From contig DEIV01000100.1 of NCBI GenBank assembly GCA_002352665.1, positions 1 through 6,811 of the forward strand: a stretch of 6,811 nucleotides of DNA, given 5' to 3'. The first letter of the stretch is position 1. Each line of letters opens with the position of its first letter. The notes under the pieces were generated by a model. The model ran no database searches, had not been told where the DNA came from, and saw nothing but the letters and a program-made list of their open reading frames with translations. This DNA comes from Flavobacteriaceae bacterium UBA2765 (GTDB lineage: Bacteria; Bacteroidota; Bacteroidia; Flavobacteriales; Flavobacteriaceae). Shown piece after piece: positions 1 through 5,558 of this stretch. A program made the translations under genes and the position numbers.

Positions 1-1
1 A

Positions 2-256
2 TTAGAACTCTATAAAATACCCAACGCTTATGGTGGTAGACAAGATGTGCTTTTTATTGTACAAACACCTAAAAATGCACATATAGAACAGGTTGCAGGT
101 ATGTATGCTATACGACCTCGTGACCCTGAGCAACCGCAAAGGCGATATAGTCTTATCGTATATAAAAGAAATAGAGATGGGTATAAGGTTATTGATAAAG
201 AAAAGTCTATAGAAACAGAGGAATATAAGGCTTGGGTTAAAAAGAAGAAAGGGTAA
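2..256 (+). CDS. 3' end of an unrecognised protein (5' truncated by window edge)
   Basis: An open frame enters from the left edge and ends at TAA (254-256), giving the last 84 residues of a longer protein. A GTG at position 47 could be read as a start, but the frame is open upstream through LELYKIPNAYGGRQD and the codons look equally protein-like, so truncation by the window edge is the better reading. The visible tail has a short hydrophobic strand (VLFIVQTP), a basic stretch rich in Arg and Pro (RPRDPEQPQRR), a second strand (YSLIVYKR) and a Lys-rich C-terminus (KAWVKKKKG). No family is recognised. It lies 50 nt before the next ORF on the same strand, with a palindromic repeat between them. 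Its place ahead of a small ORF and a lipoprotein would suit the end of a secreted or cargo protein, but that is inference from position only. Confidence 0.7.
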   Translation, partial: LELYKIPNAYGGRQDVLFIVQTPKNAHIEQVAGMYAIRPRDPEQPQRRYSLIVYKRNRDGYKVIDKEKSIETEEYKAWVKKKKG

Positions 257-290
257 AAAAGTACTTCATATTAAAAAGAAACGCAACCTT

Positions 291-325
291 CTCCCCTAGG
301 GGGAGATGCCTGAAAGCCAGAGGGG
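291..325. repeat. Short G/C-rich palindromic intergenic repeat
   Basis: In otherwise AT-rich DNA there is a hairpin CTCCCC (291-296), loop TAG, GGGGAG (300-305). It is followed by the imperfect arm TGCC-TGAAA-GCCA and the tail AGAGGGG (319-325). The layout (C-rich/G-rich hairpin, second weak hairpin, G-rich tail) matches the element at 5038-5095 and resembles short palindromic repeats common between flavobacterial genes. It could affect transcript folding or stability. Assignment to a known repeat family is from memory of the type, not from a search. Confidence 0.6.
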
Positions 326-566
326 AATAACAATTCGCAAATTCGGTATAGACAAAGCTAAAGGCCCCTACATTGAAGATACCCTCTTTTTTGATGGTGT
401 TAAAGGGACGTATTTATTGAGTGGTTCTGCTTCAGCAAATGGTATTAAAATTAAAGGAGCTACAAATGATAATAAACCTAAAGAATTTACATTATTTGAA
501 CCCAAAACCACCAATTTAGGAAAAAATCATATTTTTGAAATGTTTTCTAAACCACCGAAAATATGA
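306..566 (+). CDS. Small hypothetical protein, start codon inside a palindromic repeat
   Basis: This 86-codon frame has an in-frame TAG at 297-299, so it must start at ATG 306 or at a rare codon later; the first in-frame TTG is near codon 38. The first seven codons (MPESQRG) are the second half of the palindromic repeat, so the N-terminus is either repeat-derived or not translated, and the ORF may be the remnant of a longer gene. No signal peptide, transmembrane segment or known domain is visible. The rest is a mixed polar sequence with possible beta strands (YIEDTLFF, GTYLLSGSA, IKIKGA). The stop TGA overlaps the ATG of the next gene (ATGA, 563-566), which suggests translational coupling and argues that the frame is translated. 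A short segment, PYIEDTLFF (residues 21-29), resembles PYFEDTFTF in the downstream lipoprotein. Function unknown. Confidence 0.5.
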   Translation: MPESQRGITIRKFGIDKAKGPYIEDTLFFDGVKGTYLLSGSASANGIKIKGATNDNKPKEFTLFEPKTTNLGKNHIFEMFSKPPKI

Positions 567-1567
567 AACAAATACTAACCCTCAGTATTTTAATACTCAG
601 TTTAATTTCCTGTGCTCAGGATAAACAAAAAAAAGAATCTAAAATTCAAAAGAAAATGCGACCAATTATAGAACTATATGCCAATGCCAAAAAATTGAAT
701 TATAAAAGTGAACCTATTTATGTAATGAAAGCTCAGCAAAGTGGTTGTTTTTATGAAATATATGTCAATGACATTTTAGTATCTAAACTCTATAAAAATG
801 TAACCAGAATAGGTAATATTGTGGATCTTAATGATGTTATTTTAAAAAGTGGTACGCAAAAAGTAACCATAAAATTGTTTCCACCAACTGGTGCAAATGG
901 TAAGCTTCTAAAAAAATTATATTATGGCACTCATTTTGAATTAGAAATAAGAAAGTATGATAAAAAGAGAAAAGGTAATGAGGTTAGTGTAAAAGACTAT
1001 TTCGCCCCCACCACCACAGGTAAAAAGGATGGCCCGTTTAAATATGCGGGCACACCGTATTTTGAAGACACCTTTACTTTTGAAGCAGAAGTACCTTATT
1101 CGCTTAAAGGCTGGAGCGAAAGCCAAGATTTAACCAAATTGGATAAAGAGGTTTTAGAAAAAGAAGTATTGGCTTTTTATGCCGAATATGATAAGGTGAT
1201 ACAAAGTCAAAATGAAAAGAAATGGGTAGCAATGGTTAGAAACAAAGAACAAGAATATTTTAAATCTGTTGCATATAATGATAAAAACGACACAAATATT
1301 AAACGACGTATTAAAGAATATAATAATGTTTTTGATAATGAGTCTATTGGTGTTGAACCATTAGATACATATAAAATGATTTTTGGTGGAGATGGCAAGG
1401 TGGTAACCTTAAAAAGTATTAACCCTGAAAATTCTGGAGAATCAGCTTACTCTTTTGGTTTAAAAGCTGATGTTTATGGAGATGGAAAAAGGTATGATAT
1501 TCAGCAATTTTATTATTTACACCTCCACAAACCAAAAGGTAGTACTAAACTAGAGATTATACGGTAA
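563..1567 (+). CDS. Predicted lipoprotein, 334 residues, function unknown
   Basis: The N-terminus MKQILTLSILILSLISC is a clear type II signal peptide: Lys near the start, a hydrophobic core, and lipobox LISC with the acylated Cys at residue 17. The mature protein should therefore be membrane-anchored in the periplasm or on the cell surface. A charged linker (residues 18-32) follows. Next comes a beta-rich region (about 50-130) with a GCFYEIYVND strand and the pattern DVILKSGTQKVTIKLFPP, which looks like an immunoglobulin-like or similar beta-sandwich fold. A helical, charged segment (about 193-255, DKEVLEKEVLAFYAEYD onward) and a beta-rich tail follow. The last half has some feel of an NTF2-like domain, but I cannot confirm a family. 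It overlaps the preceding ORF by four bases (ATGA). Lipoproteins in such positions in Bacteroidota T6SS islands can be immunity proteins; here that is only a hypothesis. The real coding status is well supported by length, signal peptide and protein-like composition. Confidence 0.85.
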   Translation: MKQILTLSILILSLISCAQDKQKKESKIQKKMRPIIELYANAKKLNYKSEPIYVMKAQQSGCFYEIYVNDILVSKLYKNVTRIGNIVDLNDVILKSGTQKVTIKLFPPTGANGKLLKKLYYGTHFELEIRKYDKKRKGNEVSVKDYFAPTTTGKKDGPFKYAGTPYFEDTFTFEAEVPYSLKGWSESQDLTKLDKEVLEKEVLAFYAEYDKVIQSQNEKKWVAMVRNKEQEYFKSVAYNDKNDTNIKRRIKEYNNVFDNESIGVEPLDTYKMIFGGDGKVVTLKSINPENSGESAYSFGLKADVYGDGKRYDIQQFYYLHLHKPKGSTKLEIIR

Positions 1568-1618
1568 AGAGATGAGTCTGTATATTTTTTAATTTAACAA
1601 TAATACTGATTCTCGAAC

Positions 1619-1646
1619 AGGTGTGCGTACAGGAAAAAAAACACCT
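1619..1646. terminator. Weak hairpin between convergent genes (possible terminator)
   Basis: The 78-nt gap between the convergent lipoprotein and response-regulator genes contains AGGTGT (1619-1624) and its complement ACACCT (1641-1646), separated by a 16-nt loop that includes an A-tract (T-tract on the minus strand). This is a poor intrinsic terminator because the run of T lies in the loop rather than after the stem. It is the only candidate seen for ending either transcript. Confidence 0.2.
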
Positions 1647-2323
1647 TATAAAAGTCCTCTTTTTTTAGCTTCTGCAATCATTTCCTTATCATTAGATCGT
1701 TCTAGATTTAATACATTTTTAATCTGAATTTTCCTTTTCTCTATGGAACTCAAAGAAATATTAACATAACTCGTCAGGTTTTTAGTCTGAACACCTTCAG
1801 AGAGATAGTAAAGTATCTTTCTATTTACATCATCTAATAAAGGGGTATCAATAATAACAGAGCTATTTCTAAGGTGTCTAGAAACCGTTGCACTATAATA
1901 AGGAGGTCGCTTTAATATAGCATCAAAAGCATAAGCAAACTCTTTTGGTGTTAAATCGTTTTTTACCATAAAACCATCAGGATCAGCTTTTTCTAAAATA
2001 GTTTGAATCCTAGAATGTTCATTATGCATAGTTAGAATAGCCACTTTTGTATTGGGAAGAAATTTTTTGGCATACACCGCTAAATCTTCTCCGGAAACTA
2101 CAGTACCATCTGACGAGGGTGGTATTTTTATATCTAAAAAAACGATGTCATAAGGTGTTGTTTTTGAGGCTAATCTAATTTTTGACATACCACTATCAGC
2201 ATCTCCGGCAGTATCAATATTTATTTCAAAATTACTCATTTCAGCAGAAGCTATAATACTTCTATAAGCTTCTATGATCATTGGATGATCATCAACAATT
2301 AAGATGTTAACTAATTCTTTCAT
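1646..2323 (-). CDS. Response regulator, NarL/LuxR type (REC + HTH)
   Basis: A 225-residue DNA-binding response regulator. The receiver domain spans about residues 5-138: acidic pair Asp11-Asp12 in ILIVDDHP, phospho-acceptor Asp64 in VFLDIKIP, the conserved Thr98 in ILTMH, and Lys121 in FMVKND. This is a complete phosphorylation site. A linker and a GerE/LuxR-like helix-turn-helix (about 162-225) follow: DVNRKILYYLSEGVQTKNL and the recognition-helix region ISLSSIEKRKIQIKNVL, though the HTH diverges from textbook NarL sequences. The start ATG (2321-2323) is preceded by AT-rich DNA without a Shine-Dalgarno, normal for this phylum. It lies 57 nt after the stop of the sensor kinase on the same strand, so the kinase is its likely phosphodonor and the pair is probably one operon. 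Its target promoters are not evident in the window. Confidence 0.93.
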   Translation of the reverse strand: MKELVNILIVDDHPMIIEAYRSIIASAEMSNFEINIDTAGDADSGMSKIRLASKTTPYDIVFLDIKIPPSSDGTVVSGEDLAVYAKKFLPNTKVAILTMHNEHSRIQTILEKADPDGFMVKNDLTPKEFAYAFDAILKRPPYYSATVSRHLRNSSVIIDTPLLDDVNRKILYYLSEGVQTKNLTSYVNISLSSIEKRKIQIKNVLNLERSNDKEMIAEAKKRGLL

Positions 2324-2376
2324 TATAAATTAAAAGTGAACTCGGGGTCTATTACAAATTTAAAAAATAATTAATC

Positions 2377-2400
2377 GGTTTCAATAAGGGGTTTCAATAA
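2377..2400. repeat. 13-nt tandem duplication across the kinase stop codon
   Basis: The 11-mer GGTTTCAATAA occurs at 2377-2387 and again at 2390-2400, a period of 13 nt. The kinase stop codon (TGA on the minus strand, 2381-2383) lies in the copy nearer the regulator, and the other copy encodes the final residues ...IETPY. This looks like a small slippage duplication at the 3' end of the kinase gene. Confidence 0.7.
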
Positions 2401-4405
2401 ATATTGAAGTACCTAAATTCGGTTCTGACTCTATCATAACTGTTCCTCCAAGATCATGGACCCTAGATTTTATATTCTTTAAACCGATACCTAGACTTTT
2501 AGTGCTTGCATTAAAACCGATACCATCATCTCTAATGGTTAAATATAAGATATTTTTATCAACTCTACAAGATACTTTTACATGTTTGGCTTTAGCATAT
2601 TTATTAATATTCTGTGTAGCCTCTTGTATAATACGGTATAAGTTCATTTTTATATCTCCTTTGATTTCATCCCAACTAATATCGTTATCACAATTAAATT
2701 CGTATTTGAATTTTGTAATTAAACTCTGTTTTTCTAATAAATTCTCAATCAATTCTATATAACCAATATCCGCATCTAATGATTTAGCATGTAATTCATG
2801 TGAAACATTTCTTACCTCTTCTTCAATTTCTTGTAATTCTTGTATATATCTTCCTCTTTTTAAAATGGATTCTTTATCAGAAAGGTCATTTAAGGTGCCT
2901 AAAATTAATCTGGCTCCAAAAAGTTTACCCAAGACACCATCATGTAATTCTTCAGAAATTCTCTTCTTTTCATTTCTCTTACCTTCATCTATTTTATGTT
3001 GTTGACTCAACATTAAATTATATATTTCTTCATTTGCCTTTTGCTGTTCGCGTTCCAACTTTAACTTAATATTCTTTAATCGCTGGTCTCTAATAATATA
3101 AAGAAGTGCACTTAACAAGACTAAAACCCCTAAAAAGATTAAAATCCGTTTTTTTTGTGCACTCAATAGTACATTTTCTTCAATAAACTCATCGGTTTCA
3201 AACCGGATTCGTGCAAATTTATTTCTTATGGCTCTTTCCTGTTGTAATAAACTATCATTTAAGGCTATATACCTATTGGCGTAGCTATAACTCTTCTTTG
3301 TATCTAGTTTAGAGAGCAACAACAAAGCCGCCAGTACATCTCTATGGTTTTTTGAAGTATAGGCCAAATCTTTGGCTTCGTTGGCCAATTGCAATGCTTT
3401 TATGGTATCGTTATAAGAAGCATTAAATTCCGCCAAGTGTAACTTATTTATGATAATACCCGAAAGGTCATTAATACTATCTCTTATTTTTAATGATCTG
3501 TAAAAAAATTGTCCAACCCCAATGGTATCATTTAGTTTGTACTGACTATAGGCCAAATTATCTAATAACATGGCATATAATTTGGTATTCTTTTCTTTGA
3601 GATCTTTTTCATATAGAGCCTCCTGATAATATTTAATGGCTTGAGCGTGTTCCTGTTTGTTTTTATAAACCACGCCAATATTGTTTAAAGTATTAAATTT
3701 ATAAGAATTTTTACCACTGATCTTTTCCTGATAGACCAACGCTTCATTATGATAAAACAAGGCCTTATCATAATCTTTCAATTCATTAAAAATAACCCCC
3801 AGATTATTATAACAAGCATACAGCTGTTTATGTTTTTTTAGTGGCTTTAACAATTCAATGGCTTTGATGGTGGTGACCTCACTCCCCGTATAATCTTTAG
3901 AATCTGACTGAATCACCGCCATATTCAACAACATCCTCCCGGAATAAAAATGATTTTCTAAGCCTTCATAAATCTTTTGAGCCTGAAAATAACTATAATA
4001 GGCACTGTCTTTAACTTCCTTTTTGGAAAAATAGTTACCCAGATCCCAATAATCATAGGCTAGGGTGGTCGAATCTCCTAATTGCATTGCCAATTTGATA
4101 GATAACCTATTTACTTTTCTAAAAGATAAAGAATCATTTAATCTATAATAATTCAATCCTATTTTAGACAGATATACATTTTTTAAAGAATCATTCTGTT
4201 GAACTAAAGTTTTTTTAAAAGCCTTATCCAAATACAATTTTCTTTGTGGAAAATCTAATGCCATATTATTAGAATACTCAATCCATAATGAAATACTGTC
4301 CTTTTGTATTTTTTTATCGTTTTGGTATTCATTATCATAACGCGGGGCAATATCTACAGCAAAAAGCCATATCAATAGAGGTATATAAAAGTAGAAATAT
4401 TTCAA
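2381..4405 (-). CDS. TPR-repeat sensor histidine kinase (HisKA_3 type)
   Basis: A 674-residue membrane sensor kinase. Order of parts: hydrophobic N-terminal signal/anchor (about 1-20, FYIPLLIWLFAV); a helical array of TPR-like repeats (about 70-390, e.g. CYNNLGVIFNELKDYDKALF at 198-217 and NNIGVVYKNKQEHAQAIKYY at 241-260), probably extracytoplasmic; one transmembrane helix (about 420-438, ILIFLGVLVLLSALLYII); a charged coiled coil (440-480); a HisKA_3 dimerisation domain with phospho-acceptor His488 in RISEELHDGVLGKL; and a HATPase_c domain with N-box RIIQEATQNINKYA (591-604, Glu595, Asn599), G1 box DDGIGF (626-631) and G2 box GIGLKNI (639-645). All catalytic boxes are intact. The start is TTG at 4405: there is no in-frame ATG before codon 49, an upstream in-frame TAA closes the frame, and TTG is the only start that keeps the whole signal sequence. 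It probably phosphorylates the regulator encoded immediately downstream. The ligand is unknown. Confidence 0.95.
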   Translation of the reverse strand: MKYFYFYIPLLIWLFAVDIAPRYDNEYQNDKKIQKDSISLWIEYSNNMALDFPQRKLYLDKAFKKTLVQQNDSLKNVYLSKIGLNYYRLNDSLSFRKVNRLSIKLAMQLGDSTTLAYDYWDLGNYFSKKEVKDSAYYSYFQAQKIYEGLENHFYSGRMLLNMAVIQSDSKDYTGSEVTTIKAIELLKPLKKHKQLYACYNNLGVIFNELKDYDKALFYHNEALVYQEKISGKNSYKFNTLNNIGVVYKNKQEHAQAIKYYQEALYEKDLKEKNTKLYAMLLDNLAYSQYKLNDTIGVGQFFYRSLKIRDSINDLSGIIINKLHLAEFNASYNDTIKALQLANEAKDLAYTSKNHRDVLAALLLLSKLDTKKSYSYANRYIALNDSLLQQERAIRNKFARIRFETDEFIEENVLLSAQKKRILIFLGVLVLLSALLYIIRDQRLKNIKLKLEREQQKANEEIYNLMLSQQHKIDEGKRNEKKRISEELHDGVLGKLFGARLILGTLNDLSDKESILKRGRYIQELQEIEEEVRNVSHELHAKSLDADIGYIELIENLLEKQSLITKFKYEFNCDNDISWDEIKGDIKMNLYRIIQEATQNINKYAKAKHVKVSCRVDKNILYLTIRDDGIGFNASTKSLGIGLKNIKSRVHDLGGTVMIESEPNLGTSIFIETPY

Positions 4406-4433
4406 ATGGTGTTGACTGTTTAAATTAGTAGCA

Positions 4434-4441
4434 CAAAGTTA
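4434..4441 (-). promoter_or_regulatory. Bacteroidota-type -7 element upstream of the sensor kinase
   Basis: Read on the minus strand, the sequence TAACTTTG matches the Bacteroidota primary-sigma -7 consensus TAnnTTTG exactly. Transcription would begin about 7 nt downstream, leaving a leader of roughly 20 nt before the TTG start at 4405. The expected -33 region falls within the T-tract of the preceding terminator, so no independent TTG/TTTG box can be picked out with confidence. It would drive the kinase-regulator operon. Confidence 0.6.
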
Positions 4442-4454
4442 TCCTTTTTAAATC

Positions 4455-4487
4455 AAAAAAAAACCTAAGTACAATACTTAAGGTTTT
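4455..4487 (-). terminator. Intrinsic terminator of the small acidic lipoprotein gene
   Basis: On the minus strand an AT-rich stem forms from 4487-4475 and 4471-4460 (AAAACC...AAGTA with TACTT...GGTTTT), with one bulged base and a 3-nt loop. It leads into a run of nine T (4463-4455). It lies about 25 nt after the stop of the 54-residue lipoprotein gene and immediately before the kinase -7 element, so it separates the two transcription units. The stem has few G/C pairs, so some read-through into the kinase operon is possible. Confidence 0.7.
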
Positions 4488-4511
4488 ATATTTATTATGA
4501 AAAGTACATTT

Positions 4512-4676
4512 TTAATCATCATCACCTCTTTCTTCAACCTCATTCATTTGATCACCAGTATCTGCAGAGATATTTTCAGTGGCTGCCTGTGGGTCGTCCA
4601 TACTAACATCAGCATCACAAGAATATAAGGCAACTGATAGTACTAAAATAGCTAAAATATTTTTTAAATTTTTCAT
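4512..4676 (-). CDS. Small acidic lipoprotein, 54 residues
   Basis: Translation from ATG 4676 gives a lipoprotein signal peptide MKNLKNILAILVLSVALYSC, with lipobox LYSC and the acylated Cys at residue 20, then a 34-residue tail ending ...EVEERGDDD. The tail has about 13 Asp/Glu and a single Arg, no second Cys and no visible fold, so it is likely a disordered, strongly acidic peptide tethered to a membrane. Acidic residues straight after the Cys (CDADV) resemble the acidic rule of lipoprotein surface-export signals described in some Bacteroidota, so surface exposure is possible. It is upstream of the sensor kinase on the same strand but has its own terminator. No family is recognised. The frame is short, but the textbook signal peptide and the terminator placed just after its stop support a real gene. 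Confidence 0.75.
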   Translation of the reverse strand: MKNLKNILAILVLSVALYSCDADVSMDDPQAATENISADTGDQMNEVEERGDDD

Positions 4677-4766
4677 GGTTTGGATTTATAAGTTTGTTTA
4701 ATATTGATCAACACCTATGCAAGTGCTGAAAGTCCTTGTGTTCACTATAACACTTTTTTTAATAGA

Positions 4767-4778
4767 TTGAAGCTTCAA
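4767..4778. promoter_or_regulatory. 12-nt perfect palindrome upstream of the small lipoprotein gene
   Basis: TTGAAGCTTCAA is perfectly self-complementary. It lies about 90 nt upstream of the small lipoprotein start, where a dimeric regulator could bind. No second copy was noticed in the window, so an operator role is only a possibility. Confidence 0.25.
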
Positions 4779-4973
4779 ATTCTTTGGCTAAATTACTATA
4801 GATACCCATGAAATAAGGCGGTTTGAAAGCTTATATAGTGGATGACCTACAAATAATAGTGAATGGTATAGGTATGGCAGTGGATGGATCTTTCAAAGAA
4901 AACCACACCCAACATTTCTTGAAACTAATTTTTTATATATATCCGTTTTTGATGATTTCTTATCACATCATCT

Positions 4974-5002
4974 AGAACCTGCCTTGCCGGAAGCTACGGT
5001 GT
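4974..5002. repeat. Left arm of a long-range inverted repeat
   Basis: This arm contains CCTTGCCGGAAGCTACGGTGT. Its last 11 bases, AGCTACGGTGT (4992-5002), are the exact reverse complement of ACACCGTAGCT at 5307-5317, and similarity continues outward with a few mismatches into the CAGG/GGTAGG part of the right arm. The composition resembles the CCTGCC...GGCAGG type of palindromes seen between flavobacterial genes. Confidence 0.6.
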
Positions 5003-5037
5003 CCTCTTATCTATTTATGTTTTTTTAGACTCGTTGA

Positions 5038-5095
5038 AGCTCCTCCCTTTAGATAAAGGGAGGTGGCCACGCTTTTTGGCGTGGACGGAGGGATT
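5038..5095. repeat. Double-hairpin palindromic repeat element
   Basis: Two perfect hairpins stand side by side. The first is CCTCCCTTT (5042-5050), loop AGAT, AAAGGGAGG (5055-5063), a 9-bp stem. The second is CCACGC (5067-5072), loop TTTTTG, GCGTGG (5079-5084), a 6-bp stem. The tail ACGGAGGGATT follows (5085-5095). The plan parallels the element at 291-325 and fits the short palindromic repeats common in flavobacterial intergenic DNA. There is no coding potential. It could act as an RNA structure or a terminator-like element. Confidence 0.7.
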
Positions 5096-5215
5096 GAAAA
5101 CTCAAACCGTAGTCGTTTTTTACAAATTTTTTAAGATTAACACCAATGATTAGTATTATCAATCTCCCCTTTCTTCTTATAAATTCCTTGCCAACACACC
5201 ATCTGGCTCCTCACT

Positions 5216-5240
5216 AATATTGATCTACTAGACCAATATT
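5216..5240. repeat. AT-rich hairpin
   Basis: AATATTGATCT (5216-5226) and AGACCAATATT (5230-5240) form an 11-bp stem with one mismatch around a 3-nt loop. It is not followed by a T-tract, so it is not a standard terminator. It sits within the interval bounded by the long inverted repeat. Confidence 0.5.
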
Positions 5241-5255
5241 TAGCGTTCGGCCCTC

Positions 5256-5280
5256 CTCCTTCTTCATCTGAAGAAGGGAG
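5256..5280. repeat. Pyrimidine/purine hairpin
   Basis: CCTTCTTC (5258-5265), loop ATCT, GAAGAAGG (5270-5277) is a perfect 8-bp stem, extendable with a bulged G to CTCC...GGGAG. It resembles the first hairpin of the element at 5038-5095 and may be a diverged half of the same repeat type. Confidence 0.55.
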
Positions 5281-5306
5281 CTATACTCGTATTTATATTT
5301 GTGGGT

Positions 5307-5334
5307 ACACCGTAGCTACCGTCAGGTAGGGTCA
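5307..5334. repeat. Right arm of a long-range inverted repeat
   Basis: ACACCGTAGCT (5307-5317) is the exact reverse complement of 4992-5002, and the following ACCGTCAGGTAGGGTC matches the rest of the left arm imperfectly. The two arms enclose about 300 nt that hold three hairpins and no gene. Confidence 0.6.
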
Positions 5335-5558
5335 TTTTCTATGAATTTTTGAGGGTAAAAATTAGTTTTTTTGACTTTACAAGAAATTAAGCCTATGCTC
5401 CGCTGCGAAAATAAAGTTTATTTGAAATCTGATACATTTTTTGTAGATTGCATAAGGAATTTTATGCTAAACATATATAACTAATATTTTGTGGTACGTT
5501 TTGAGAAAATTTCTATCGAGAATATAATTTTCGATTTTTCAAAATAATACTATAAAAA

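Noticed and set aside
47..256. GTG at 47 as a true start of a 69-residue protein
   Set aside because: The frame is open to the window edge with protein-like sequence upstream, so a truncated longer gene is more likely.
941..1398. Minus-strand open frames inside the 334-residue lipoprotein gene
   Set aside because: They lie wholly within a well-supported plus-strand gene, have low-complexity Phe/Ser/Leu-rich translations and show no signal or domain.
2502..3069. Plus-strand open frames inside the sensor kinase gene
   Set aside because: They are antisense shadows of conserved DHp and HATPase coding sequence; their hydrophobic composition comes from AT-rich complement codons.
4738..4760. Plus-strand terminator GTGTT / AACAC followed by seven T
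   Set aside because: The 5-bp stem has a T-tract, but no plus-strand gene ends upstream, so there is nothing for it to terminate.
5495..5503. TACGTTTTG as the -7 element of tssD
   Set aside because: It misses the TAnnTTTG consensus by one position, no -33 box is found at suitable spacing, and it would leave a leader of about 90 nt.
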